A stretch of DNA of 64,000 nucleotides from Micromonospora lupini str. Lupac 08 (GTDB lineage: Bacteria > Actinomycetota > Actinomycetes > Mycobacteriales > Micromonosporaceae), in assembly GCF_000297395.2 (NCBI RefSeq), contig NZ_HF570108.1, positions 5,813,700 to 5,877,699 of the forward strand, given 5' to 3'. Below, piece by piece: positions 24,397-33,568 of this stretch. The notes under the pieces were generated by a model. It worked only from the letters and a program-made list of their open reading frames with translations. It was not told the DNA's origin and searched no databases. The position numbers and the translations under genes were made by a program. Numbering within the stretch: position 1 is the first letter of the stretch; the number at the start of each line of letters is the position of its first letter.

Positions 24397-24807
24397 TCAG
24401 TCCGAAGCGTCGGTGCGGCGGGTGGAGAGCATCGGGTCGGCGGTGACCACCACTCCGGTCACGGCGTTCGCGACCCGGGCCCGGCCGACCACCGGCTCCA
24501 TCTGCTGGCGGAAACGGTCCCGCTCCTGCTCGGGCACGAGCGCGGCGGAACGGACCACCACGGCGGCCACCATGTCGTTGAGCTTGACCATCGCCGCCAC
24601 CACGACGGGCAGCACCAGCACCGCCCACCAGGTCACCAGCTCCGCGAGGGCGAGCAGCACCGCCAGGGCGATGGTGCCCTCGAAGAAGAGGAAGCAGAGC
24701 ACCCCGCCGGGGTTGACGAACCGCAGGCCGAGGAGCCGGGCGTAGAGCGGCCGGTACCGCTCCTCGTCGACGGGCATGGTGGCCCACGCCGTACGGCTGT
24801 GCGCCAT
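24397..24807 (-). CDS. Small membrane protein, function unknown
   Basis: 136 residues. A soluble N-terminus (MAHSRTAWATMPVDEERYRP) is followed by two hydrophobic helices at about 38-58 and 62-80 (FLFFEGTIALAVLLALAELV and VLVLPVVVAAMVKLNDMV). The C-terminal tail is charged. I do not recognise the family. The ATG overlaps the last base of the holA stop (TGATG), so it is translated with holA and is the last gene of comEA-comEC-holA. Confidence 0.75.
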   Translation of the reverse strand: MAHSRTAWATMPVDEERYRPLYARLLGLRFVNPGGVLCFLFFEGTIALAVLLALAELVTWWAVLVLPVVVAAMVKLNDMVAAVVVRSAALVPEQERDRFRQQMEPVVGRARVANAVTGVVVTADPMLSTRRTDASD

Positions 24808-25778
24808 CACCGGCCGCTGCCTTGCCGGGCGGCCACCACGGAGAAGACCGCGCGCTCCAGGGCGTACGCCCGGTCGTCCGAGCCGCCCTTGACGGCCGCG
24901 TTGCACTCGGCGGCGACCTGCATGGCGCGGACCAGTCCCTCCGGCGTCCAGCCGCGCCCCTGCCGCTGCGCCCGCTCGATCTTCCAGGCCGGCATCCCGA
25001 GACTGCTGGCGAGCTGGTACGGGTTGCCCCGCCCGGCCGATGCCACCCGAGCCACCGTGCGTACCCCGTCGGCCAGGGCATCGGCGATGGGCACCGGGTC
25101 GACACCGACGTGCAGTGCCCACCGCAGCGCCTCCAGGGCGGCCGGCACGTCGCCGACCATTGTGGCGTCCGCCACCGTGAAGCCGGTCACCTCGACCCGA
25201 CCCCGGTAGTAACGGGCCACCGTCTCGGCGCTGATCCGCCCGTCGGTGTCGGCGATGAGCTGGGAGCAGGCGGCGGCCAGCTCGCGCAGATCGTTGCCGA
25301 CCGCCGCGATCAGCGCCTCGGCGGCGTCGTCGGTGCACTTTCCACCGGCCCGGCGGATCTCGTCGCGGACGAAGGCCACCCGGTCGCGGTGCCCCTTGAG
25401 CTTGGCCGCCGGGATCACCGTCGCGCCCGCCGCCCGCAGCCCGTCGGCGAACGCCTTGCCCTTGGCGCCGCCCAGGTGCAGCACCAGCAGTTGGACGTCC
25501 GGGTCGGGATTCTTCGCGTACGCCAGCAGCGCGGCGACCAGGTCCTTCCGGGCGTCCTGGCCGGAGCGCAGGATGAGCAGCCGTCGCCCGCCGAACAGCG
25601 ATGGGCTGAGCATCTCGGCGATCTCACCGACGGTGAGCGCGCCTGCCTGGTACTCGCGAACGTCCGCCTCGGCCTCGACGCTGCGGACCCGCTCGACAGC
25701 TTCGGTCACGGCGCGCGTGGCGAGCAGCTCCTCGTCGCCGAGGACGAGCAGAATGGGGGCGAGGCTGGCGGGGGTCAC
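24807..25778 (-). CDS. holA: DNA polymerase III subunit delta
   Basis: About 323 residues. The delta subunit opens the sliding clamp in the clamp-loader complex. The sequence has the N-terminal LVLGDEELLATRAV, the SLFGGRRLLILRSG stretch typical of HolA, and the helical collar domain at the C-terminus. I chose GTG 25778 because GAATAT (25791-25786) stands 7 nt upstream, which suits leaderless initiation; the ATG at 25787 is an alternative. It follows comEC after a 184-bp gap and so may have its own promoter. Confidence 0.93.
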   Translation of the reverse strand: MTPASLAPILLVLGDEELLATRAVTEAVERVRSVEAEADVREYQAGALTVGEIAEMLSPSLFGGRRLLILRSGQDARKDLVAALLAYAKNPDPDVQLLVLHLGGAKGKAFADGLRAAGATVIPAAKLKGHRDRVAFVRDEIRRAGGKCTDDAAEALIAAVGNDLRELAAACSQLIADTDGRISAETVARYYRGRVEVTGFTVADATMVGDVPAALEALRWALHVGVDPVPIADALADGVRTVARVASAGRGNPYQLASSLGMPAWKIERAQRQGRGWTPEGLVRAMQVAAECNAAVKGGSDDRAYALERAVFSVVAARQGSGR

Positions 25779-26007
25779 GCCGCCCATATTCGCACGGCCC
25801 GTGGCGGGTACGGGCCTGCTCATTCACCGCCCGGTCGGTGCAGCCCGCACTAAGCGCAAATCCAGACATTTACCTCGGTTCGCCATCTAATCCGCAAGAC
25901 GGCCACGATTTCCGTGGTTGAGCTGCAATTTCCACGGCAGGGCGGGCCAAATGGCGGTGGCCCCCTCTCGCGGTGCTCGTCCGGGTGGCACCTCTGATGG
26001 TCGCCTT

Positions 26008-28416
26008 TTACGGTGGGCGTCCGGGTCGTACCCCTCGGCGGGCCACCGCGAGGCCGTCGCCGGTCCGGATCGCCGCCAGGTCACCGTCGGTGTCGGTCCG
26101 CAGGACCCGAGCGCCGCCCCTGCTCAGCCGGGCCAGGAGCGCCGGGTTCGGGTGCCCGTAGGTGTTGCCCGCGCCGACCGGCACCAACGCGACGGCCGGC
26201 CGTACGGCGGCGAGGAAGCCGTCGTCCTGATACGCCGAGCCGTGGTGGGCGACCTTCAGCACGTCCGCCCTCAGCTGTTCCGGCGCCGTTCGGGCCAGCA
26301 CGGCGTGCTGCTCCTCGGTCTCGGCGTCGCCGGGCAGCAGGATCCGCACGCCGGCGACCGTGGCGCGCAGCAGCAACGAATTGTTGTTCGGGTCGGATCT
26401 GGTGCCCGCCAGCGGGTACGGCGGACCGAGCACGAGCAGGTCGACGCCGCCGACCCGATGCAGCGCCCCGGCGGTGGTGCCGAGCAGCGTCGCCCGCCCG
26501 CTCGCGGCCGCCGCGCGGACCGCGTCCCGGCCGCTCGCCGGATCCGTCGACGGCGGGGTCAGCACGGCGGTCACGCGTCGGCCCCGGAACACCCCGGCCA
26601 CCCCGCCCACGTGGTCGACGTGGAAGTGGCTGACCACCAGCAGTGGGACCTCCCGGATGCCCAGCCGCCGCAGGCACCCGTCCACCGCGCCCGGATCCGG
26701 GCCGGCGTCGACCACCACCGCCCGGCCGGGGGCGACGGGCAGCACCAGAGCGTCGCCCTGCCCCACCGCGCAGGCCACCACCACCCAGCCGGGCGGCGGC
26801 CAGCCGGTGGCCAGCAGCCGGACCGGGAGGGCGCCGAGCAGCGCGGCGACGGCGACGACCGCCACCAGCCGGCGCACCAGCGGTCGACGTACGGCGACCA
26901 GCAGCGCCACTGTCAGACCGGCCAGCAGCAGGGCGCCCCACGCGCCCCCCGGCCAGGGCAGGGTGCCGGCCGGGAGGCGGGCGCCGTGGCGGGCGAGGAC
27001 GACCAGCCACCACGCCGGCCAGCTGGCCAGCCACGCGACGAACCCGGCGCCGGCCGGCCAGACCGGTGACAGCACGGCGGCCGTCACGCCCAGCACCGTC
27101 GCCGGGGCGATGGCCGGCACCGCCAGCAGATTGGCCGGCACGGCGACCAGGCTGACCGTGCCGGAGATGCCGGCGACGACGGGCCCGCAGGCCACCTGGG
27201 CGGCCGCCGGCACCGCCAACGCCTCGGCCAGCCCGGCCGGGACGCCCCGGCGGCGCAGCCCGTCCCGCCAGTGCGGCGCGAGCAGCAGCAGCCCCCCGGT
27301 GGCCAGCACGGACAGTGCGAACCCGGCGTCGCCGGCCAACTCGGGGTCGAGCAGCACCAGCACCGTGACGGCGGCGGCAAGTGCGGGCAGCGCGGCCCGG
27401 GGTCGACCGGCGGCCAGCGCGACGAGCCCGATCGCTCCCATCGTGGCGGCGCGGACGACGCTCGGCGACGGGCGGACCAGGATGACGAACCCCACAAGCG
27501 CCACCCCGCAGAGGAGGCCGGCGAGCCACGGGCCGGCGCGCGCCCAGCGGGCCACCAACAGCACCGCACCCACCACGATCGCGACGTTGCTGCCCGAAAC
27601 GGCGTTGAGGTGGGTCATACCTGTCGCCCGGAAGTCCTCCTCGACGGCGGCGGGCAGGCGGCTGGTGTCCCCCACCACCAGGCCCGGCAGCAGGCCACCC
27701 GGATCGTCGGGGAGCGGCGCACAGGCCCGTTGCAGGCCGGCACGCAGCGTGCCGGCGGCGCGCTGCGCCCAGGACGGCGCACCGTGTCGCTCGGGGGGAC
27801 CGGTGACGCCGAGCACCGCAGCGGTGAGATCGCCGCCGCGCGGAACGCCGAGACGACCCTCGGCGGTCACGCGCTGCCCGGGCAGCAGACCCCGCCAGCC
27901 CGGGTCGGTGGCCAGGACCAGCAGCCGCGCCGACGCGCGGATCCGCTGGCCGTTCGGACCGGTCAGCCGGATCAGCTCACTCGACACCAGCAGCATGCCG
28001 GGACGGCCGGCGGATCGGATCGGGCGCGGATCGTCCCGCACGACCAGCTCGGCGGTGACCGGGGCGCGCTGCTCGGCCAGCACGCGGATCGGCGGCGCGT
28101 CCCGGACAGCCAGGCGGCCGGCGGTCGCCGCCGCGCCACAGAGCACGCCGAGGCCGACCGCGACGGCGATCCAGCCGTGCCGACGGACGGACGCCCGAGC
28201 GTGACCGAGTCGGCCGAGCAGGTGCAGGGCGCCCAGCGCCGACAGCACGGCCGCCGTCCCACCGGCCAGCAGGAGCGGACGGACGCCGACGTGCAGGCCG
28301 GTGAGCGCGGTGAGCCAGGCGGCCACGGCCAGACCGGCGAGCCGAAGATCCGGCGGCGGGGTCCGGGGTGGGGCCACGGCCGGACGGCTCGACGGCGTCG
28401 GGCGACCGCCGCTCAC
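26008..28416 (-). CDS. comEC: ComEC/Rec2 family competence protein (DNA uptake channel)
   Basis: An 802-residue inner-membrane protein. The N-terminal region has several hydrophobic helices and an OB-like segment; the Competence domain follows, with MTHLNAVSGSNVAIVVGAVL. The C-terminal metallo-beta-lactamase domain carries VVSHFHVDHVGG and later KVAHHGSAYQD. ComEC forms the channel for single-stranded DNA and probably degrades one strand. The GTG start overlaps the comEA stop (GTGA). Natural competence is not established in this group, so the role may be different. Confidence 0.95.
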   Translation of the reverse strand: MSGGRPTPSSRPAVAPPRTPPPDLRLAGLAVAAWLTALTGLHVGVRPLLLAGGTAAVLSALGALHLLGRLGHARASVRRHGWIAVAVGLGVLCGAAATAGRLAVRDAPPIRVLAEQRAPVTAELVVRDDPRPIRSAGRPGMLLVSSELIRLTGPNGQRIRASARLLVLATDPGWRGLLPGQRVTAEGRLGVPRGGDLTAAVLGVTGPPERHGAPSWAQRAAGTLRAGLQRACAPLPDDPGGLLPGLVVGDTSRLPAAVEEDFRATGMTHLNAVSGSNVAIVVGAVLLVARWARAGPWLAGLLCGVALVGFVILVRPSPSVVRAATMGAIGLVALAAGRPRAALPALAAAVTVLVLLDPELAGDAGFALSVLATGGLLLLAPHWRDGLRRRGVPAGLAEALAVPAAAQVACGPVVAGISGTVSLVAVPANLLAVPAIAPATVLGVTAAVLSPVWPAGAGFVAWLASWPAWWLVVLARHGARLPAGTLPWPGGAWGALLLAGLTVALLVAVRRPLVRRLVAVVAVAALLGALPVRLLATGWPPPGWVVVACAVGQGDALVLPVAPGRAVVVDAGPDPGAVDGCLRRLGIREVPLLVVSHFHVDHVGGVAGVFRGRRVTAVLTPPSTDPASGRDAVRAAAASGRATLLGTTAGALHRVGGVDLLVLGPPYPLAGTRSDPNNNSLLLRATVAGVRILLPGDAETEEQHAVLARTAPEQLRADVLKVAHHGSAYQDDGFLAAVRPAVALVPVGAGNTYGHPNPALLARLSRGGARVLRTDTDGDLAAIRTGDGLAVARRGVRPGRPP

Positions 28417-29216
28417 ACCGTCACCAGATCCTTGAGCTGCTCGTAGCGCGCGTCACCGATCCCGTCGACCTGGCGCAGGTCACCGACGCCCTTGAACCCG
28501 CCGTGCTGATCCCGGTAGGCGAGGATCCGCTGGGCGAGCACCGGCCCGACCCCGGGCAGCGCGTCGAGCTGGGCCAGCGTCGCGGTGTTGAGGTTCAACG
28601 CACCGCCGGCGGCCGGCGCCCCGCCGGCCGCCGGACCGGCCCCGCCCGCGGGAGCCGGTGGTGGCGTCACCCCGACCACGATCAACTCGCCGTCGGTGAC
28701 CTTGCGGGCCGGGTTGAGCAGCGCCACGTCGACCCCGGGCAGCGGACCGCCGGCCGCCTGCAGGGCGTCGGCGAGCCGCGCCCCGGCCGGCAGGCGCACC
28801 AACCCGGGCCTGCGGACCTTGCCCGCGACCGCCACCACCAGCTCGCCGGCCGTCGACGCGCCCCCCTGCTCCGCCGAAACGGCCGGGGCCGCCTCGCCTG
28901 TCGACGGGGCGACCGGTTCCGCGTGCGGCCGGGACCGCCAGGCCCAACCCACGGCGAGCAGCACCACCACGAGTGCGACGACCGCCAGCGCCCGCACACC
29001 GCGCCGCCCCGGATCGAACGCCCCGGGGCCGGGCAGCCGTGCCGCACCGCCGTCGGGATCGGGGGGCACGTCCGCCGCCGGATAGGTCGACGGCGCACCG
29101 GCCCGGGGTGCCGGCGCACCGAACGGGAGCGCCCCCGCCGGTGGCACGCCGCCGCCCGCCGAGGCCGTCAACCGGCGCAGACGCTGGCGTACCTCTGTCT
29201 CCTCGTCCTGCGACAC
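28413..29216 (-). CDS. comEA: ComEA family DNA-binding protein
   Basis: A 267-residue protein. A Pro/Ala-rich cytoplasmic N-terminus (1-75) is followed by one membrane helix (about 76-91), then a SLBB domain (ELVVAVAGKVRRPGLVRLP), and a helix-hairpin-helix pair at the C-terminus (ALNLNTATLAQLDALPGVGP and DLRQVDGIGDARYEQL). ComEA binds incoming double-stranded DNA at the cell surface. The start is GTG, 6 nt after TAGCGT (29228-29223), so the message is probably leaderless. comEC is coupled downstream. Confidence 0.94.
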   Translation of the reverse strand: MSQDEETEVRQRLRRLTASAGGGVPPAGALPFGAPAPRAGAPSTYPAADVPPDPDGGAARLPGPGAFDPGRRGVRALAVVALVVVLLAVGWAWRSRPHAEPVAPSTGEAAPAVSAEQGGASTAGELVVAVAGKVRRPGLVRLPAGARLADALQAAGGPLPGVDVALLNPARKVTDGELIVVGVTPPPAPAGGAGPAAGGAPAAGGALNLNTATLAQLDALPGVGPVLAQRILAYRDQHGGFKGVGDLRQVDGIGDARYEQLKDLVTV

Positions 29217-29642
29217 ACCGCGACGCTAGGACGACGGGCGGAACGCCGGGGCGCCGCGGCCTCGACCTGTGGACAACCGGAGCCACTGTGGACAACGCCC
29301 TGATCATGTCCCGATCTGCTACCGGGCCGCCGGGGCAACGGCCCGGCGCGGCGCACCGGGGTCGGGCACGAGAGGTAGCGCGCGCACATGGACAGCCATT
29401 AATGTGAGAGGTGTGACGTGTGACGTCACGGTGAACCAGCGCCCAGCGGATCGATCCCGTACCGCGCCCATCCACCGGAAACGGGGCACGCGGCACGTCC
29501 CGCACCGCCGACCCGAGCCGTCCCCGCTGGGGCGCGCCCGCACGACGGACACCCCCTCCGTCGACGTCCGTGGGCTCCCCGACCGCCTGGCCGCCACCCA
29601 TCCCCACCACCCCACCACCCCATCAGCAGTGAAGAGGAATCC
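29217..29642. other. Divergent intergenic region between comEA and the arabinofuranosidase
   Basis: 426 bases without a visible gene. It holds the comEA -10 box (29223-29228), two DnaA-box-like sites (29268-29295), an AT-rich patch with ATTAAT (29398-29403) that may be part of the arabinofuranosidase promoter, and GTGACGTCAC (near 29420), a 10-bp palindrome that could be an operator. Confidence 0.6.
29268..29295 (-). promoter_or_regulatory. Two tandem DnaA-box-like sites
   Basis: TGTGGACAA occurs at 29268-29276 and again at 29287-29295, in the same orientation, 19 bp apart. Its complement, TTGTCCACA, is the actinobacterial DnaA-box consensus. They lie 40-70 bp upstream of the comEA promoter. 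Confidence 0.5.
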
Positions 29643-31121
29643 ATGGACGTGAAGAGAAGGCTGAGCCGTTTGCTGGCCGCCGCGGGGACCCTGCTGGTCC
29701 TCGCCGCCGGGGCCGGCGCCTACGTGGTTTCGGAGACGCCCGGCGTCGCCCGGGCCGCCGGCACCGGCCCGTGTGACATCTACGCCGCCGGCGGCACGCC
29801 GTGCGTGGCCGCGCACAGCACCACCCGAGCGCTGTACGGCGCGTACAACGGCCCGCTCTACCAGGTCCGCCGCTCGTCGGACAACACCACCCGCGACGTC
29901 GGCGTGCTCGCCGCCGGCGGCGTCGCCAACGCCGCGACGCAGGACACGTTCTGCGCCAACACGAACTGCGTGATCACGGTCATCTACGACCAGTCCGGCC
30001 GCAACAACCGCCTCACCCAGGCGCCTCCGGGTGGCTTCAAGGGCCCCGCCGCCGGCGGGTACGACAACCTCGCCGACGCGAAGGCGGCACCGGTCACCAT
30101 CGGCGGCCAGAAGGCGTACGGCGTCTACATCGCCCCCGGCACCGGCTACCGCAACAACAACACGAACGGCGTCGCGACCGGCGACCAGCCCGAGGGCATC
30201 TACGCCGTCGTCGACGGCACGCACTACAACCAGTGGTGCTGCTTCGACTACGGCAACGCGCAGACAAACGTCCAGGCCGACGAACGCGCCATCATGGAGA
30301 CCGTCTACTTCGGCGCGAACAAGCAGTGGGGCTACGGCGCAGGCGCCGGCCCCTGGATCATGGCCGACCTGGAGTGGGGGCTGTTCTCCGGGGTGAACGC
30401 CGGCTACAACAACATCGCGCCCATCAACCACCGCTTCGTGACCGCCATGGTCAAGGGCGAGCCGAACCACTGGGCGATCCGGGGTGGGAACGCGCAGTCG
30501 GGCGGCCTGACCACCTACTTCGACGGTCGACGCCCCAACGGCTACAACCCGATGAAGAAGGAGGGGGCGATCCTGCTCGGTATCGGTGGCGACAACAGCA
30601 TCACCGGCCGGGGCACCTTCTTCGAGGGTGTGTTGACGTCCGGCTACCCGTCGGCCGCCACCGACGACGCCGTCCAGGCCAACATCGCCGCTGCCGCCTA
30701 CACCCCCGCCGGCGGCACCAACCCGCAGCAGAACGTCCAGGTCGTGGGCGCCCAGTCCGGCCGCTGCGTCGACGTCCCCAACGGCACGACCACCAACGGC
30801 ACCCAGGTGCAACTGTGGGACTGCATCAGCAACAGCGCCGCGCAACGCTGGACCTACACCGCCGGAAAGCAGATCCAGGTGTACGGCAACAAGTGCCTCG
30901 ACGCCAACGGCCAGGGCACCACCAACGGCACCCAGGTGATCATCTGGGACTGCCACGGCGGCACCAACCAGCAGTGGAACCTGAACTCCAACGGCTCCAT
31001 CAGCGGCGTCCAGTCGGGACTCTGCCTCGACGCCAACGGCGCCGGCACCGCCAACGGCACGAAGCTCATCCTCTGGGCCTGCAACGGGCAGCAGAACCAG
31101 CAGTGGGCCCTGCGTAGCTGA
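29643..31121 (+). CDS. Secreted alpha-L-arabinofuranosidase (GH54) with ricin-type lectin domain
   Basis: A 492-residue exported enzyme. A signal peptide is visible (1 to about 38: KRRLSRLL, a hydrophobic core, then GVARAAG). The catalytic domain (about 40-350) has GH54 landmarks: CDIYAAGGTPCVAAHSTTRA, YNQWCCFDYGNA, MADLEWGLFSG and GGDNSITGRGTFFEGV. The Glu of DLEWG and the Asp of GGDNS correspond to the catalytic pair known in fungal AbfB. A ricin B (CBM13) domain fills about 365-492, with QxW repeats, where fungal enzymes have CBM42. It should release arabinose from plant arabinans or arabinoxylan. Confidence 0.93.
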   Translation: MDVKRRLSRLLAAAGTLLVLAAGAGAYVVSETPGVARAAGTGPCDIYAAGGTPCVAAHSTTRALYGAYNGPLYQVRRSSDNTTRDVGVLAAGGVANAATQDTFCANTNCVITVIYDQSGRNNRLTQAPPGGFKGPAAGGYDNLADAKAAPVTIGGQKAYGVYIAPGTGYRNNNTNGVATGDQPEGIYAVVDGTHYNQWCCFDYGNAQTNVQADERAIMETVYFGANKQWGYGAGAGPWIMADLEWGLFSGVNAGYNNIAPINHRFVTAMVKGEPNHWAIRGGNAQSGGLTTYFDGRRPNGYNPMKKEGAILLGIGGDNSITGRGTFFEGVLTSGYPSAATDDAVQANIAAAAYTPAGGTNPQQNVQVVGAQSGRCVDVPNGTTTNGTQVQLWDCISNSAAQRWTYTAGKQIQVYGNKCLDANGQGTTNGTQVIIWDCHGGTNQQWNLNSNGSISGVQSGLCLDANGAGTANGTKLILWACNGQQNQQWALRS

Positions 31122-31134
31122 TCAGGCAGCCGGG

Positions 31135-31176
31135 CGTGCTGCCTCGGCGTCAGCACCACGACGCCGAGGCAGCACG
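31135..31176. terminator. Terminator between the arabinofuranosidase and the convergent SDR
   Basis: CGTGCTGCCTCGGCGTC (31135-31151) is perfectly complementary to 31160-31176, a 17-bp stem with an 8-nt loop. It lies 13 bp after the arabinofuranosidase stop. Between it and the SDR end, the 8-mer GATCGCCG is repeated in tandem (about 31203-31227). Confidence 0.8.
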
Positions 31177-31227
31177 ACGCCGGAGCAGCACGCCCGCGCC
31201 AGATCGCCGGATCGCCGGATCGCCGGA

Positions 31228-32001
31228 TCAGCGGGCCTCCGGGTCGAGGCCGAGCACCGCTCGTCCGCCGTCGACGGGAAGCGTCACCCCGTTGACGAAG
31301 CTCGCGGCCGGCGACAGCAGGTACGCGACCGCCTCCGCCACCTCCTCGGCACGCCCGATCCGGCCTACCGGGTGCAGCCGGGTCAGCTCGGCGTCGATCC
31401 ACTCGGCCTGCGACGGCTCCTGCGCGGCGAGGAACTCGGCGTGCCGCTCGGTGGCGATCGAGCCGAGCGCGACGGCGTTGGCGCGGATGCCGTGCCGCCC
31501 GTACTCGACGGCCAGTGCCCGGGTCAGCCCCTCCACTGCGGCCTTCGCCGTGGCGTACGGCAGGGCGCCCGACACGGGCCGGCGGGCCTGGTGCGACGAG
31601 ACGTTCACGATGGCCCCGCCCGAACCGTGCGCCAGGAACCGGCGGACCGCCACCGCCGCGCCCACCACGGCCGGGCGCAGGTTCAGCCCGATCAGGTCCA
31701 GGACGGTGTCGGCCGACGCCGAGTGCAGCGCCGCGTCCCGGAAGACGGCCGCGTTGTTCACCCAGCCGGTGAGGCGGGCGGCGCGCTCGGCCACCTCGGC
31801 GGCGTGCTCGGCCACCCGCTCGTCGCCGGCGTCGCCGACCACCGGCAGCAGGCGCTCGGCGGCCGGGTGCCCGGCCAGCCAGTCCACCGCCTCGGCGTCG
31901 CGCTCCACGACGACGACTGTGACGCCTGTCGTCACCAACCGTTGCACCACGGCCCGGCCGACGCCACGGCCGCCACCGGTCACCACGCACGCGGTGGCCA
32001 C
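31228..32001 (-). CDS. SDR family oxidoreductase
   Basis: A 257-residue classical SDR. It has TGGGRGVG (8-15), NNAA, the catalytic Ser in VNVSSHQA and the intact YxxxK in PYATAK, plus the C-terminal NGVTLPVDGG. Substrate unknown. The GTG start lies 4 nt after the DegV stop; GGAGGG at the end of degV serves as ribosome-binding site, so the two are co-transcribed. In many actinomycetes similar SDRs accompany DegV genes without a known link. Confidence 0.88.
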   Translation of the reverse strand: MATACVVTGGGRGVGRAVVQRLVTTGVTVVVVERDAEAVDWLAGHPAAERLLPVVGDAGDERVAEHAAEVAERAARLTGWVNNAAVFRDAALHSASADTVLDLIGLNLRPAVVGAAVAVRRFLAHGSGGAIVNVSSHQARRPVSGALPYATAKAAVEGLTRALAVEYGRHGIRANAVALGSIATERHAEFLAAQEPSQAEWIDAELTRLHPVGRIGRAEEVAEAVAYLLSPAASFVNGVTLPVDGGRAVLGLDPEAR

Positions 32002-32005
32002 CGGC

Positions 32006-32860
32006 TCAGCCCTCCGACCGGCGGTGTACGACCACGCACGCCAGCCCCGGCCCGGCGTGCGCGGCGACCACCGCGCCGGCCTCGGAGACGTACGTGTCGT
32101 GCAGCCGCGCCCCGAGCCGCTCGGTGAGCGCGGCGAGCAGCGCCTCGGCGCGTTGCGGCGCGGCCAGGTGGTGCACGCCGAGGTCCACGTCGTCGTCGCC
32201 GGCCGCCTCGACGGCCAGGTCGACGAGACGGGCCACTCCCCGGCTGGCGGTGCGGACCTTCTCGCGCAGCACGATCGCCCCGTCCGGCATGTGCATGATC
32301 GGCTTGACCGACAGGGCGGTGCCGAGCAGCGCCTCGGCCGCGTTGATCCGGCCACCGCGGCGGAGGAACTCCAACGTGTCGACGTAGAACCAGACGGTGG
32401 TCCGGGCGACGGAGGCGAGCGCCGCGTCGCGTACACCGGCGAGGTCTGCCCCGGCCTCGGCGGCCGTGGCGGCCGCGATGGCCGGGAAGCCGAGTCCCAT
32501 GCCGGCGGAGCGGCTGTCGACGACCTCGACGCGACCGTCGAAGTCGACGGCGGCCAGCCGGGCCGCCTCGACGGTGCCGGACAGCGCGGCGGAGAGGTGC
32601 ACCGAGACGACGCCGTCGGCGCCGTCGTCGAAGAGTTGGCGGTACGTCCGGGCGAACTGCTCGGGCGCCGGACGGGAGGTGGTCGCGGTGACCCGGCGGG
32701 CGCTCAGCGCCCGGGTGGCGTCGGCGGGCTGGGTCTCCACCCCTTCCAGCCCTTCCGCGCCGTTGAGCACGACGGTCAGCGGGATCACCGTCAGCCGGTG
32801 CGCCTGCGACAGCTCGGGCGGAAGGTAGGCGGTGGAATCGATGACGACCGCGACGGGCAT
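32006..32860 (-). CDS. DegV family fatty-acid-binding protein
   Basis: A 284-residue member of the DegV family (FakB-like), which binds a fatty acid and presents it to a kinase. The start AVVIDSTAYLPPEL, the HLSAALSGTVEAARL stretch and VDSRSAGMGLGF are typical. No FakA kinase is in this window. The ATG at 32860 stands 7 nt after TAGCGT (32873-32868), so I prefer it over the GTG at 32869: the message is probably leaderless. The SDR is coupled downstream. Confidence 0.93.
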   Translation of the reverse strand: MPVAVVIDSTAYLPPELSQAHRLTVIPLTVVLNGAEGLEGVETQPADATRALSARRVTATTSRPAPEQFARTYRQLFDDGADGVVSVHLSAALSGTVEAARLAAVDFDGRVEVVDSRSAGMGLGFPAIAAATAAEAGADLAGVRDAALASVARTTVWFYVDTLEFLRRGGRINAAEALLGTALSVKPIMHMPDGAIVLREKVRTASRGVARLVDLAVEAAGDDDVDLGVHHLAAPQRAEALLAALTERLGARLHDTYVSEAGAVVAAHAGPGLACVVVHRRSEG

Positions 32861-32908
32861 GCCCGGCACGCTAGCCGATCGAGGCCCCGAACGCCGAAGC
32901 GCGAGCCG

Positions 32909-33568
32909 TCAGATCGCGTCGACGGCGACCGGCGCGGTGATCAGGCCGACGTTGTGGGCCCGCAACTGCCAACCCCGGACGTCATGGGGACGGCCGACGG
33001 CCGGCGCGCTTGGTGCGCGCCGCAACTCGGTCCAGTGGCAGTTGGCCAGCGAGCCGACGCTGCGCAGGACGCCCGGGTCCCAGCCGAGCAGGTGACCGAT
33101 GCCCTGCCGGGAGCCGCCACCGTGGGTGGCGATGACCACTGTGCCGTCGGGGGCCGCGTCGGCCGCTTCCCGCAGGGCTGCGGCGACCCGTTCGCCGAGG
33201 TCGTGCAGCGGTTCCAGATCGGCGCCCGGGTCGGGGTCGCCGGCTCGCCAGCGGGCGTACTCGGCGGGGAAACGCTCGGCGACCTCGGTGAGGTGCAGGC
33301 CCTGCCACTGGCCGAAGTGCCGCTCGCGCAGCCGGGCGTCGGTGCGGACCGGCAGCCCGGTCAGCGCGGCCAACGCCGCCGCGGTCTCCGCGGCGCGGCT
33401 CAGGTCGCTGGACACGATGGCGTCGGGACGCAGCGACGCGAGCAGCGGAGCGGCGGCGCGGGCCTGGTCGCGGCCCAGTTCGTTGAGGGGTACGTCGGTC
33501 TGCCCCTGGACGCGGTTGGCGGCGTTCCAGTCGGTGTTGCCGTGCCGCCAGACGATCAGCCGGGTCAT
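32909..33568 (-). CDS. Histidine phosphatase family protein (phosphoglycerate mutase-like)
   Basis: A 219-residue protein. The RHG motif in VWRHGNTDWN (7-16) contains the phospho-accepting His, and the second catalytic His is in VIATHGGGSRQG. The fold acts on phosphorylated sugars or cofactors, and the substrate is unknown. The ATG overlaps the rsfS stop by 4 nt (ATGA), the conserved actinobacterial arrangement nadD-rsfS-phosphatase. Length is somewhat above the minimum because of a C-terminal extension. Confidence 0.92.
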   Translation of the reverse strand: MTRLIVWRHGNTDWNAANRVQGQTDVPLNELGRDQARAAAPLLASLRPDAIVSSDLSRAAETAAALAALTGLPVRTDARLRERHFGQWQGLHLTEVAERFPAEYARWRAGDPDPGADLEPLHDLGERVAAALREAADAAPDGTVVIATHGGGSRQGIGHLLGWDPGVLRSVGSLANCHWTELRRAPSAPAVGRPHDVRGWQLRAHNVGLITAPVAVDAI

